Shown here piece after piece: positions 42,430-52,045 of a stretch of DNA of 64,000 bases. Source of the DNA: Gracilibacillus alcaliphilus (GTDB lineage: Bacteria > Bacillota > Bacilli > Bacillales > Amphibacillaceae); contig NZ_JAFBFA010000001.1 of assembly GCF_016909015.1 (NCBI RefSeq), forward strand, positions 282,313-346,312, in the 5' to 3' direction. Each line of letters begins with the position of its first letter. Position 1 is the stretch's first letter. The translations under genes were made by a program, and so were the position numbers. A model generated the notes under the pieces. That model had not been told where the DNA came from. It saw nothing but the letters and a program-made list of their open reading frames with translations, and did no database searches.

Positions 42430-43329
42430 ATGATTCATTTAGTTTTCGGAGCTAGTTCGAAGGGGAATTTAACACATGCATTTCACAAACAAAGTCATCA
42501 AGTCATTGGTTTTCCGGTCGATTTTTCGATCGGACCGATAAAAGATGTTGATCAACCAAATGGCATAGCCGCTTATTTTGCTTGGTTAGAAAATCGCTTA
42601 CGCTTTGAGTGGAATAATTGTAAAACAGATCAATCTGATTACGAGCAAGCGTTACAACAGCTTAGGCAAATACAAGATGGAGCAGAAGTGACGATTTGGA
42701 CTTGCGAAAATGCTTCTGAACAAATGGGGCTGCGGTTTGCTTGTTATTTATTACAAGCGAAAGAGATTAACCTATCATGTATCAATACATATACTGCCAC
42801 ACAGGCAATATACAAAGATAGAGAAATAGATGTATATATTCGTTCCACAGACGAATGCAGCGCTGAGGAGTTAGCCTATTTTTATGATCATTTTCGTGAT
42901 ACACTTTCGTCGGACAAAAGAGAGAGCCTGGCACAAGAAGGAGAGGAACTGCTGCAGTCTTCAAGTGTTGTTCGTTCTTGGGAACAAGGTCAACTGACGG
43001 ATGAGCCCGAAACAAGAGATGATGTATTGATTATCGAGTGTGCAAAAAAACTGCTGCAAATGCGGTCGATCGCTTTTTCTTGGGAAGAAGGCCAACTGGT
43101 GGATGAACCCAAAACAAGAGATGATTTATTTAGATTACAGCAAGAGACATCTGAGGCGGGGTATATGCGCGCTACCAGACTTATTGGTGCGGTTCTTGGG
43201 GAAGCAAATCAGGCTTTATCCGATTCGTGGATTGAATATAGACTTCGAACATTGATTCAAGCTGGGGTATTTAGTTATAAAGGGAAACTGCAGGCGATGC
43301 GGATGTATCAAGTACGGTTAGAATTATAA
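42430..43329 (+). CDS. DUF1835-like protein with internal repeat
   Basis: 299 residues. N-terminal IHLVFGASSKGNLTHAF..VIGFPVDFSIGPI matches DUF1835; the C-terminal part (SEAGYMRATRLIGAVLGEA..DSWIEYRLRTLIQAGVFSYKG) matches DUF3658. Between them SWEQGQLTDEPETRDD and SWEEGQLVDEPKTRDD are two copies of a roughly 37-residue unit. Function of the family is unknown. It starts four bases after the MerR remnant, so the two formed an operon. Confidence 0.78.
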   Translation: MIHLVFGASSKGNLTHAFHKQSHQVIGFPVDFSIGPIKDVDQPNGIAAYFAWLENRLRFEWNNCKTDQSDYEQALQQLRQIQDGAEVTIWTCENASEQMGLRFACYLLQAKEINLSCINTYTATQAIYKDREIDVYIRSTDECSAEELAYFYDHFRDTLSSDKRESLAQEGEELLQSSSVVRSWEQGQLTDEPETRDDVLIIECAKKLLQMRSIAFSWEEGQLVDEPKTRDDLFRLQQETSEAGYMRATRLIGAVLGEANQALSDSWIEYRLRTLIQAGVFSYKGKLQAMRMYQVRLEL

Positions 43330-43374
43330 TGAAAAAATTGGATAAAGTATTATTTGCAAAGAAGGGGTAGGTTA

Positions 43375-43405
43375 TCAGCAGGAGCAAGATTACTCCTCCT
43401 GCTGA
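43375..43405. terminator. Terminator
   Basis: TCAGCAGGAG and CTCCTGCTGA arms between convergent genes. Confidence 0.75.
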
Positions 43406-43413
43406 ATAAAGGT

Positions 43414-44121
43414 TTATACTTCAAAACGCGCAGCATAGTTGTCCATAATTGGTTTCAGCTTTACGGCCAGCATCTTACAGGCTTGTGCCACAGGATTATC
43501 TGGTTTTTCTAATTCCAGCCAATAATCGCCCTCCAGCAACTCATACATATCGAGCAAAGTAATTTCTGCACAGGCAGGATGTTCCAAGACAGTCAGCATA
43601 GCTTCTGGACCATTGTCCCAGTTGTATCGCTGGACAACGGCATGGAGCAGTTCGGCAGAAGCCAGTTGTGGGATATCTTGACATATGGCTGTTAAGTCCT
43701 GGTTCAGAAGATCATCCACTGTTTGATCTTCATCCTCTGTTAATGTCAGTCGTATAGCTCCTGTCGTTTCCATCAATAGGTCCGCCAGTACAACATTCTT
43801 GTGACGGGCAATATTCCAAGCTGATTCCAATATCCCATTGACTGAATCGAGTTTTGCACCATACGCAAGTAACAATTGAACCGCTTCTGTCAGTTGAAAT
43901 TTAACTGCTTTCTTCAAAGGGGTATCCCCAAGCCGATCTACTGCCTCCAAATCTGCCCCATGGTCCAACAAGAGTTGGATTGCTTCAATAGGTGCTCGAT
44001 TGGTAAGGAAGATATGTAAAGGAGTGCGTCCCCGTTCATCACGTTCATGAATATCCAGTTTACTCAAAGATTCACGGACTTGAGAAATATCTTTCGCTTT
44101 ACTTATTGTTATCCAGTCCAT
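43414..44121 (-). CDS. Ankyrin-repeat protein with DUF4274-like domain
   Basis: 235 residues. About three ankyrin repeats (DERGRTPLHIFLTNRA, LLLDHGADLEAVDRLGDTPL, LLLAYGAKLDSV) are followed by a helical domain (LLHAVVQRYNWDNGPEAMLTVLEHPAC) like DUF4274. Cytoplasmic protein-protein interaction role; partner unknown. ATG follows AGGAGG. Single gene. Confidence 0.82.
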   Translation of the reverse strand: MDWITISKAKDISQVRESLSKLDIHERDERGRTPLHIFLTNRAPIEAIQLLLDHGADLEAVDRLGDTPLKKAVKFQLTEAVQLLLAYGAKLDSVNGILESAWNIARHKNVVLADLLMETTGAIRLTLTEDEDQTVDDLLNQDLTAICQDIPQLASAELLHAVVQRYNWDNGPEAMLTVLEHPACAEITLLDMYELLEGDYWLELEKPDNPVAQACKMLAVKLKPIMDNYAARFEV

Positions 44122-44260
44122 TTTTTCATCCTCCTTCTATCATGTATTGTTATCTTTATTATACCATTCACTGTTATGATAGGAATCATTATGAGATATA
44201 GGGCAGCCATGTCATATTTTCATCTTTTCTCTAATGGATATTACCTGCAAATAAAACAAA

Positions 44261-44295
44261 ACCCTTCGCAAGATAATTCCTTACGAAAGGTTTGC
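44261..44295 (-). terminator. Terminator after EamA gene
   Basis: On the minus strand AAACCTTTCG pairs with CGAAGGGTTT, followed by TGTTTTATTT. Confidence 0.65.
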
Positions 44296-44308
44296 CGCCG
44301 GGATAATA

Positions 44309-45229
44309 TCAAGAATGAGCAGAGGGAGAATTCTCCCGTGAAGAGACTGCATTTAACTTGACCCTTGGCTGTTTTATATTTCCCACTGCAATTCCTGCCA
44401 ATATCAAAAGAACCCCTAACCAGCGCAACACACCAACTTGTTCCCCTAAGACCAGTGCTGCCATTGAGACAGCTACTGGCAATTCTGAGGCTGTTAGTAT
44501 CGTGCCAAGTCCTGATCCTACGTGCGGCATACCAATAGCAAATAATAGCGGCGGCAGAACGACGCCAAAGAAGCCCAATAGTAAGCCATATGGTGCAACA
44601 CCCATTAATACTGGCAAATCAAATAAATAGAGGGGAGGGAAGACGATAAACACCACAGCCAATCCACCGGTAGACAACAGCGCACTTTTTAACAAAGGTG
44701 GTGTATCTTTCCCTACAGAGCCGCTTAGAAAAATAAAAGTAGAGAATGTAAAGGCAGCTAAAATCCCCCATACTAATCCCTGCCAAGTGACTTGAAGATG
44801 ATGCTCAGTCATCACACCCGCCGCTAGAATAGACCCAGTAATTAGGATAACCAATGAAATAAGCTTAACCTGTGTTGGCTTTTTCTTGTAGAATATCCAT
44901 TCAAACAGTGAGCCGATCCAAACAAATTGGAAAAGCAGAATAATTGCAAACGAAGCGTGCAGTGTCTGGAGTGCTTGGTAATAAAAGATTCCTGTTAACC
45001 CAAATGGCAGTCCTGACAATAATAATTTAACAGCTAGCTGACGGGTTATGTTTTTCTTTTTCGTAAACATGACCAGTATCCAAGCCATCAACGCCCCTAA
45101 CAAATATTGACCGCCGGTTACCTCTGTTACGGTAAAACCAGCTGCATAAGCCAGTTTTACAAAAGTAGAGAGTATCCCATAGCAACATCCTCCTAGGAAT
45201 ACTAATAATGCATAATGCCAATTTTTCAA
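44309..45229 (-). CDS. EamA/DMT-family exporter
   Basis: 306 residues, ten membrane helices in two EamA repeats (LVFLGGCCYGILSTFVKLAY; GLVWGILAAFTFSTFIFLSG). The family exports amino acids, nucleotides or other metabolites. Start is TTG 45229, eight bases after AGGAGG. A strong terminator with a competing upstream hairpin precedes the gene, so expression is probably set by attenuation. Substrate unknown. Confidence 0.88.
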   Translation of the reverse strand: MKNWHYALLVFLGGCCYGILSTFVKLAYAAGFTVTEVTGGQYLLGALMAWILVMFTKKKNITRQLAVKLLLSGLPFGLTGIFYYQALQTLHASFAIILLFQFVWIGSLFEWIFYKKKPTQVKLISLVILITGSILAAGVMTEHHLQVTWQGLVWGILAAFTFSTFIFLSGSVGKDTPPLLKSALLSTGGLAVVFIVFPPLYLFDLPVLMGVAPYGLLLGFFGVVLPPLLFAIGMPHVGSGLGTILTASELPVAVSMAALVLGEQVGVLRWLGVLLILAGIAVGNIKQPRVKLNAVSSRENSPSAHS

Positions 45230-45250
45230 TTGTATTTCCTCCTTTTTACG

Positions 45251-45320
45251 TAAAAAACCACACTGCTGTTGATGAACAGCAGTGTGGCGAAAATAGGGTC
45301 TCCCCTCGAAAAGTCCACAC
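45251..45320 (-). promoter_or_regulatory. Terminator/antiterminator leader of EamA gene
   Basis: Reading the minus strand: GTGTGG (45320-45315), a 27-base loop containing GGG-GAGA-CCC, then CCACAC (45287-45282). The same CCACAC begins a 13-base perfect terminator hairpin, CCACACTGCTGTT with AACAGCAGTGTGG, followed by TTTTTT (to 45251). The two folds exclude each other. The short aptamer-like loop does not match a riboswitch class I recognise. Confidence 0.65.
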
Positions 45321-45449
45321 GTTAATTGATTTTTATTATTTACATTTGAACCAAAATTAATTCTAAACGAATCCTGTCAACATTTCAAGATTTATATTCG
45401 TAGTGTATAATGTACATACCTATTCACTGTAGTTAAGGAGGAAGAAAGA

Positions 45450-46445
45450 ATGAAATTAGAAGAGTCTATTTTTAAAGAATTTAGCGGTGTCGTATCGATT
45501 ACTAGAGATGAAGAAACGATGTATCAAAGAGCTTTTGGTTATGCTGACTTAGCAAATAAAATAGCTAATACGACGGAGACCAAGTTTGCAACGGCTTCAG
45601 CTGGAAAAGTATTTGTAGCCACAGCCATTTTACAGCTAATAGAACAGAATCAGATTGATTTTGATAGTTGTATCGGGGATATCTTAAGTTTTGATTTAAA
45701 GGCTATTGATCCACATATTACGATTAGCCAGCTGTTGAATCATACTTCAGGGATACCAGATTATTTTGATGAATCGGTGATGGAGAATTATGAGGATTTA
45801 TGGAAAGATTACCCTAATTATAACATCCGTACTTCCTCAGATATTATTCCATTATTTATTGATAAACCGATGATGTATCCTCCAGGGGAAAGATTCCAAT
45901 ATAATAATACCGGATTTGTCGTGCTTGGGCTTATTATTGAAGCGATTACAGATGCTCCATTTGATGACTACCTTCATAAACATATATTTAATCCGTGCGG
46001 GATGCTGGATACTGGATATTTCGAACTGGACAGATTGCCTGCGCAATGCGCAAATGCGTATTTGTATGATGATAACAAAAAAGAGTTTTACACGAATATT
46101 TACAGTGTGGACGTAAAAGGGACAGGTGCAGGGGGCGTATTTACAACCGTTATCGATGTGGTAAAATTCTGGAATGCTCTAATAAATGGTCAATTGTTAT
46201 CAGAGGAAATGCTGAGCAAAATGTTAGCACCACAAGTGAAGGAAGAGTGTTATGGTTATGGCATCTGGCTGGATAAAAAGGATGACGGTACTTTTCGCTA
46301 TCATATTGAGGGTTGTGATCCAGGAATAAGTTTCTATAGTTCTTATGACAAACAACAGGATGTACGAATAACCTTAGTCAGTAATTTCGGTTCAGACGTT
46401 TGGAAACTACATGAACATATTGTAGAGTTATTCAAGGAGGAGTAG
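45450..46445 (+). CDS. Beta-lactamase-fold serine hydrolase
   Basis: 331 residues of the class C beta-lactamase/PBP4-like family. SAGK (in ATASAGKVFV) is the SxxK nucleophile motif and YNN (FQYNNTGFVVLG) the YxN motif; HIEGCDPGIS is the likely third box. No signal peptide, so probably a cytoplasmic esterase or peptidase, not a resistance enzyme. AAGGAGGAAG precedes ATG. It is divergent from the EamA exporter. Confidence 0.87.
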   Translation: MKLEESIFKEFSGVVSITRDEETMYQRAFGYADLANKIANTTETKFATASAGKVFVATAILQLIEQNQIDFDSCIGDILSFDLKAIDPHITISQLLNHTSGIPDYFDESVMENYEDLWKDYPNYNIRTSSDIIPLFIDKPMMYPPGERFQYNNTGFVVLGLIIEAITDAPFDDYLHKHIFNPCGMLDTGYFELDRLPAQCANAYLYDDNKKEFYTNIYSVDVKGTGAGGVFTTVIDVVKFWNALINGQLLSEEMLSKMLAPQVKEECYGYGIWLDKKDDGTFRYHIEGCDPGISFYSSYDKQQDVRITLVSNFGSDVWKLHEHIVELFKEE

Positions 46446-46493
46446 TACAAGAATGACAAAGCGAAAATAATCTATTATCCATGAGGTGGATAA

Positions 46494-47639
46494 ATGTTAT
46501 CAAACATTCAAACTTCTATACAGATAAATACATTACATGAATGTGTTTCTAAAATAGTACATACTGAGAACATGATCATAAAAAAGTGGAGCATAGAATC
46601 TATTTCGAGTCCTGTACTAAATTTCACAACTGCTGGAATTTTCCGCATTGATGGAATGGCTGTCAATGAGCAAAGAGAGATTCCTTGGTCGCTTATACTA
46701 AAGATTATCCAATCAGAAAACAACGAAAAAAATAATCCTCAACATCATAACTATTGGAAAAGGGAAGCATTGGTAAACCAATCCGGTATATTAAGGGATC
46801 TTCCTGCTGCTATTTATGTTCCACAATGTTATCAGGTGGAAGAAAAAAGGGATGGCACAATATGGATATGGATGGAAGAAATGGAAGAAGATAACAGGCA
46901 GTTATGGTCGGAGGAAGAATTTGCTTTTGCTGCTCGACAACTTGGTATCTTTAATGGGGTGTACGTGACAGAAAGTGATATACCAGAAGAGGAGTGGATT
47001 TGCCGAAGCTGGCTTAGGTCCTGGGTGGATGGTTGTAGAAAATATGCAGCTGATCCGGCTGTTTATTATCCAACCATTCAAAATCCAGCCGATCTATGTA
47101 GTATATATCATGATTACCTTTATTTACATAACCATCTGGATAAATATTTTAATGCTATGGGTAAGTTACCACGTGTCTTAGCTCATCAAGATTTAAGTAA
47201 ACAGAATATGTACGTTAATTTAGACCCTGCTGCTGATCAACCGTTTACATTAATTGACTGGCAGTTTTTAAGTATTTCTGGACTTGGCGAGGATTTAGGA
47301 AAACTGTTTGGTGTCGCATTAAGTCAACAAGATATTCCAATTGAAAAAGTGAACAGATATAAGAAAATATTGTTTGCAAGTTATATAGAAGGTCTTAAAG
47401 AAGCAGGGTGGGATGAGGATATCACACTACCTAAATACGGATTTTATGCTTCTCTAGCGATTCGATCTGCATGGGAGGTACCAAAACTTATAAAACTAAT
47501 GGCAAAGGCTGAACAGCAGTCAGAAGCGGAAATACTGGAAGAAATAGAGTTACTCATCCACATTACAAGTTTCCAAATGGAATTAAGTCGAGAGGCAGAA
47601 AACATGCTTTCTGTGTTAAAACGAGAAAAGCTTATATAA
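46494..47639 (+). CDS. Aminoglycoside phosphotransferase-like kinase
   Basis: 381 residues with the APH kinase core: catalytic loop LAHQDLSKQNMYV (HxDxxxxN) and metal motif TLIDWQF. The N-terminal ATP lobe is present (WSLILKII). Such proteins phosphorylate sugars, choline-like molecules or antibiotics; substrate cannot be predicted. It lies 48 bp after the serine hydrolase, in the same direction. A terminator follows. Confidence 0.82.
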   Translation: MLSNIQTSIQINTLHECVSKIVHTENMIIKKWSIESISSPVLNFTTAGIFRIDGMAVNEQREIPWSLILKIIQSENNEKNNPQHHNYWKREALVNQSGILRDLPAAIYVPQCYQVEEKRDGTIWIWMEEMEEDNRQLWSEEEFAFAARQLGIFNGVYVTESDIPEEEWICRSWLRSWVDGCRKYAADPAVYYPTIQNPADLCSIYHDYLYLHNHLDKYFNAMGKLPRVLAHQDLSKQNMYVNLDPAADQPFTLIDWQFLSISGLGEDLGKLFGVALSQQDIPIEKVNRYKKILFASYIEGLKEAGWDEDITLPKYGFYASLAIRSAWEVPKLIKLMAKAEQQSEAEILEEIELLIHITSFQMELSREAENMLSVLKREKLI

Positions 47640-47643
47640 CTAT

Positions 47644-47686
47644 AAAAAGAGTCTAAACTAGTTAAGCATTAGTTTAGGCTCTTTTT
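47644..47686. terminator. Terminator
   Basis: AAAAAGAGTCTAAACTA and TAGTTTAGGCTCTTTTT form a long hairpin with a T run after the kinase gene. Confidence 0.85.
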
Positions 47687-47889
47687 ATACTTGCATATAA
47701 GTCAGTTCCCTTATATCTTTTCATGATGACTGATTGTCTGTTTAAACACGATATAGTTTGTATTATTCCCGTTAAAATATGTGTTAAATAATTTTATATG
47801 TTGAATAATTTTGATAAAATGCAACTCATTTAAAAATATAGTGTACATTTTATATTTAATATGATATATTAAATCAACCAAATAAAGCA

Positions 47890-47944
47890 AAGGAGGGACA
47901 GTGATGATTATCAGGTAAATAACTCGTTATGTAAGATCACCTGA
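47890..47944 (+). promoter_or_regulatory. Short leader reading frame and hairpin before ppdK operon
   Basis: AAGGAGGG followed six bases later by ATG ATT ATC AGG TAA (47904-47918). The end of this five-codon frame pairs: TCAGGT (47911) with ACCTGA (47939), enclosing ATAACTCGTTAT. The real start of the next gene is 54 bases further on. It may be a translated leader that controls downstream access; function unproven. Confidence 0.4.
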
Positions 47945-47971
47945 ATATCTTGAGTGAAGTAGGTGTTTGCT

Positions 47972-48784
47972 ATGAACAGCCCAACTCGGGTCTATTTATT
48001 GTCCGATTCTGTTGGAGAAACAGCAGAATATGTAACAAAGGCAGTTATCGCCCAATTCAGACATCCCTTTGAAATGAAGCGGTTTCCATTTATTAAATCA
48101 AGCGAAGATATCGAAAAGGCGATTCAATTAGCGAAGGAACAGAAGGCAATTGTGGCTTACACATTAGTTATTCCCGGCTTAAAAGGTTCGATTGACACCA
48201 TTGCAAGGGAGTATCAAGTGACTGCTGTAGATTTACTAGGACCTTTGATGAAGGTACTGGAAGAGACAACAACGAAAAAACCGCTCCATGAACCAATGAA
48301 CATGCAAAGATTGGACAGCAGTTATTTTAGACGCATAGAAGCGATTGAGTTTGCCGTTCAATATGATGATGCAAAGGATGTGGAAGGCATACTATATGCT
48401 GACTTAGTACTAATTGGGGTATCTCGAACATCAAAGACACCACTATCTATGTATCTAGCTAACAAAGGGTATAAAGTTGCTAATATTCCATTGATTCCTG
48501 AAGTTCCTGTACCAGAACAATTGATGAAAATTCCTAAAAGAAAGTGTGTCGGGTTAATTACCAGGCCGGATATTTTAAATGAAATCAGAAAAGAACGGCT
48601 TAAGTCGTTAGGGATGACGACAGACAGTTCTTATGTAAACCTCGAAAGAATTCTTGAGGAGCTGGACTATGCGGAAGGTATTATGAAAAAAATTGGCTGT
48701 CCGGTTATTGATGTTTCCAATAAAGCAGTGGAAGAAACAGCAGATTATATTATCAAAGTCCTAAATATAGAACGGGGGATCTAA
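47972..48784 (+). CDS. Pyruvate, phosphate dikinase regulatory protein
   Basis: 270 residues of the DUF299/PSRP family. The P-loop GVSRTSKTP near residue 150 and the opening VYLLSDSVGETAEYV are diagnostic. It is a bifunctional ADP-dependent kinase and Pi-dependent pyrophosphorylase that switches pyruvate phosphate dikinase off and on by phosphorylating a Thr next to the catalytic His. ATG 47972 follows TAGGTG; GTG 47963 is an alternative. It abuts ppdK by one base. Confidence 0.93.
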   Translation: MNSPTRVYLLSDSVGETAEYVTKAVIAQFRHPFEMKRFPFIKSSEDIEKAIQLAKEQKAIVAYTLVIPGLKGSIDTIAREYQVTAVDLLGPLMKVLEETTTKKPLHEPMNMQRLDSSYFRRIEAIEFAVQYDDAKDVEGILYADLVLIGVSRTSKTPLSMYLANKGYKVANIPLIPEVPVPEQLMKIPKRKCVGLITRPDILNEIRKERLKSLGMTTDSSYVNLERILEELDYAEGIMKKIGCPVIDVSNKAVEETADYIIKVLNIERGI

Positions 48785-48785
48785 G

Positions 48786-51434
48786 ATGGCAAAACAAGTG
48801 TATATGTTTGATGAGGGACATAAAGACATGAAGAATCAATTAGGAGGAAAAGGAGCTAATCTGGCCGAAATGACACAAATCGGCTTACCTGTTCCATATG
48901 GCTTCACAATTACAACCGATGCCTGCCATAGTTACTACCAAGACGGTAAACTTGTAAACACAGCACTAAAAGACGAAATTATCCAGGCACTTCACCAATT
49001 AGAGGCTGCTACAAATAAAAAACTAGGTGATAAAGAGACACCATTATTTGTATCTGTTCGATCTGGCTCAGTTGTTTCGATGCCAGGCATGATGGATACC
49101 GTTCTGAATTTGGGCATGAATGACCTCACGGTGGAAGCCCAAAAAAAATTAACGGGTAATGGCCGATTTGCTTATGATTCTTACCGTCGTTTTATCCAAA
49201 TGTTCTCCAATGTCGTATTGGGAATTGATTTATATTTTTTTGAAAATCGTCTGGATCAACTTAAAGAAGCCAAAGGTTATATAAGTGATCCTGAAATGAC
49301 AGAGGAAGATTGGATCGAACTGATTCTATCCTATAAAGATCTTGTAGTCAAACATACGAATCAACCTTTTCCTCAGGATCCGATTGAACAGCTGATGTTC
49401 GCCATCCATGCCGTCTTTGATTCCTGGAATAATCAGCGGGCCATCATCTACAGGCAGCTGAATAGAATACCAGACTCCTATGGAACAGCTGTTAATATTC
49501 AGAGTATGGTATTTGGTAATACAGGTAATGACTCAGGCACTGGAGTAGCTTTTACTAGAAACCCCTCAACAGGCGAAAACTTATTATATGGGGAATTCTT
49601 ACTTAATGCACAAGGGGAAGATGTTGTAGCAGGGATTCGCACGCCCCAGCCAATTGCACAACTAGAGCAAATCTTGCCAGATGTTTATCAGCAATTTGTC
49701 AACGCTTCCCTTTTATTAGAGAAGCATTATCGTGATATGCAAGATATTGAATTCACTGTCGAACAAGGGAAACTATATATCTTACAAACTCGAAATGGGA
49801 AAAGAACCGCAGCATCTGCCGTTCGAATTGCAGTAGAAATGGCAGAGGCGGGCATTATATCAAAAGAGGAAGCGCTTTTAAGTGTGGAGGCAGAACAGCT
49901 CAATCAATTATTGCACCGCAGGATTGACAATAAAGCAGATATGATCATATTAACAAAAGGCTTACCTGCCTCTCCAGGCGCAGCAACTGGCAAAGTGGTG
50001 TTTAATTCAGATGAAGCCCAAGCTTATCATGATAAAGGGGAAAAAGTCATTCTAGTTCGGCCAGAGACAACCCCTGATGATATTCAAGGAATTATTGCTG
50101 CTGAGGCTGTCGTAACATCTCGTGGGGGTATGACATCACATGCCGCTGTAGTAGCTCGCGGAATGGGAAAGCCTTGTATATGCGGAGTAGAATCATTAAA
50201 AATAGATACTCAATCCAAGCGGTTTGTGGTAAGGGAAACGACAGTAAATCATCTTGATATCATTACCATTGATGGTGATACAGGCTCGATTATAGTTGGT
50301 GAAGTGCCAATGATCGAACCGAAAAACTCTTCACACTTTCATCAACTGTTAGCATGGGCTGATCAAGAGAAAGGGATAGATGTACGTGCCAATGCAGATA
50401 ATAAGGAAGATTCCTTAAAGGCTTTAGAATTAGGAGCCGAAGGGATAGGGTTATGCCGCACAGAACATATGTTTATGCAGGCGGATCGGCAGAAGGTAGT
50501 AAAAGAGATGATTTTATCTTCTTCTACTCAGGAGCGGAAGATCTGTTTAGCTCAATTGTTGCCGATTCAACAAGGTGATTTTGAAGAAATTTTTGAAGTC
50601 ATGCAAGATCTACCTGTGACGATTCGCTTACTTGACCCACCTTTACATGAATTCTTACCTGATAAAGAAGAGTTACTTATCGAAGTCACTGCTATGCGAA
50701 TAACAGAACCTGATTCAACGCTGTTAAAAGAAAAAGAATTACTGCTGAAAAAGGTGCAAGAATTATCGGAGATGAATCCGATGTTAGGTCATCGCGGCTG
50801 TCGATTAGGACTGATCCACCCTGAAATTTATGCGATGCAGGCAGAGGCGATTTTTCTAGCAGCGATAACGATGCACCAAAAAGGTATTCATGTAAAACCG
50901 GAGATAATGATTCCTTTAGTTGGTCATTCTAATGAATTAAAAATTATGCGGAAATTAGTGATCGATACAGCCGAAGCGGTGTTGGCAAAAGCCAGCATTA
51001 ACATGGAGTACACCATTGGAACTATGATCGAAATACCGCGGGCTGCTCTGACAGCTGAACAAATTGCAGCCGAAGCCGACTTTTTCTCCTTTGGCACCAA
51101 TGATTTGACACAAACTACTTTTGGTTACAGCCGTGATGATGCGGAAGGGAAATTCTTGCAAACGTATTTAGAACAGAACATCTTAACTGAAAATCCATTC
51201 CGAGTTTTGGACAAGGAAGGGGTTGGCCAATTGGTTGAAATAGGGGTTAACAAGGGCAGATCTGTTAAGCCAGAGCTAAAAACAGGTATTTGCGGGGAAC
51301 ATGGCGGGGAAGCAAGTTCGATTGCATTTTGTTTACATGCTGGACTTGATTATGTAAGCTGTTCGCCATTCCGTGTACCATTAGCAAGACTAGCTGCAGC
51401 ACAAGCTACTATTCGCAGACAAGCAATTACTTAA
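48786..51434 (+). CDS. ppdK: Pyruvate, phosphate dikinase
   Basis: 882 residues, full length. ATP-grasp N-terminus (GGKGANLAEMTQIGLPVPYGF, SVRSGSVVSMPGMMDTVLNLG), swivelling phospho-His domain (GGMTSHAAVVARGMGKPCICG with the catalytic His and the Thr target of the regulator) and a C-terminal PEP/pyruvate TIM barrel (GLCRTEHMF, GTNDLTQTTFGY, GICGEHGGE). It interconverts pyruvate, ATP and Pi with PEP, AMP and PPi. Its regulator is the adjoining gene. A terminator follows. Confidence 0.96.
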   Translation: MAKQVYMFDEGHKDMKNQLGGKGANLAEMTQIGLPVPYGFTITTDACHSYYQDGKLVNTALKDEIIQALHQLEAATNKKLGDKETPLFVSVRSGSVVSMPGMMDTVLNLGMNDLTVEAQKKLTGNGRFAYDSYRRFIQMFSNVVLGIDLYFFENRLDQLKEAKGYISDPEMTEEDWIELILSYKDLVVKHTNQPFPQDPIEQLMFAIHAVFDSWNNQRAIIYRQLNRIPDSYGTAVNIQSMVFGNTGNDSGTGVAFTRNPSTGENLLYGEFLLNAQGEDVVAGIRTPQPIAQLEQILPDVYQQFVNASLLLEKHYRDMQDIEFTVEQGKLYILQTRNGKRTAASAVRIAVEMAEAGIISKEEALLSVEAEQLNQLLHRRIDNKADMIILTKGLPASPGAATGKVVFNSDEAQAYHDKGEKVILVRPETTPDDIQGIIAAEAVVTSRGGMTSHAAVVARGMGKPCICGVESLKIDTQSKRFVVRETTVNHLDIITIDGDTGSIIVGEVPMIEPKNSSHFHQLLAWADQEKGIDVRANADNKEDSLKALELGAEGIGLCRTEHMFMQADRQKVVKEMILSSSTQERKICLAQLLPIQQGDFEEIFEVMQDLPVTIRLLDPPLHEFLPDKEELLIEVTAMRITEPDSTLLKEKELLLKKVQELSEMNPMLGHRGCRLGLIHPEIYAMQAEAIFLAAITMHQKGIHVKPEIMIPLVGHSNELKIMRKLVIDTAEAVLAKASINMEYTIGTMIEIPRAALTAEQIAAEADFFSFGTNDLTQTTFGYSRDDAEGKFLQTYLEQNILTENPFRVLDKEGVGQLVEIGVNKGRSVKPELKTGICGEHGGEASSIAFCLHAGLDYVSCSPFRVPLARLAAAQATIRRQAIT

Positions 51435-51439
51435 CGTAT

Positions 51440-51476
51440 CAAGAACTTTACCCAGGCTATCTGAGTAAAGTTCTTG
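51440..51476 (+). terminator. Terminator after ppdK
   Basis: CAAGAACTTTAC and GTAAAGTTCTTG arms. Confidence 0.8.
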
Positions 51477-51644
51477 GTATGTTTAAATAACTTATACATA
51501 TAGTTATTGTTGTTCGATTAGTCCTTTGTAAATAGGGATTGAGAGTAATCCTAGCTTAGTTTCCTTTTGTTGCCGACATAAAACCCGTATAAATGGTTGG
51601 CTAACATTTTGTTGTGCCATAATGTTACACAAAGAACTTTTATA

Positions 51645-51914
51645 AGTAATAATGGGAAAGCAGAATTAGCGCAAGGAAAAACAGAACTAGAACAAGCAAA
51701 AATAGAATTAGAAAAAAATAGACAAGAATTAATAGAGGAGGAAGAAAAGCTAAAAAATACAAAACTAGAGTTAAACAAGCAAGCTACTGCCAGAAATATA
51801 GCTCGGCAATTACTAAAACAAGGATTAGATGTTTCTATTATCATAGAAAATACCAGTCTCTCAGCTAATGAACTTACAATAATACAAAAAGAAATGATTG
51901 ATAAAGAAGATTGA
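51645..51914 (+). pseudogene. C-terminal relic of Rpn-type nuclease
   Basis: An open frame without a credible start encodes a charged coiled coil (ELAQGKTELEQAKIELEKNR, then ELIEEEEKLKNTKLEL) and a C-terminal motif ARNIARQLLKQGLDVSIIIE, NTSLSANEL. That ending is typical of the Rpn/PD-(D/E)XK transposase-like family. The nuclease domain is absent. It is a 3' fragment of such a gene. Confidence 0.55.
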
Positions 51915-52045
51915 CGACTATAAATTATCCGTCAAACCAAATAACTTATGCAAAGTAAGGGATCGCAAGTACCCCTTATACTTTGCACAATTAATATTTC
52001 CGCGCGTTCACAAATATAACACCTGACTTCGTGTAAGGGCAATTA

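Noticed and set aside
49868..49886. cre-like sequence GGAAGCGCTTTTA inside ppdK
   Set aside because: It is deep in coding sequence and only loosely matches the CcpA site.
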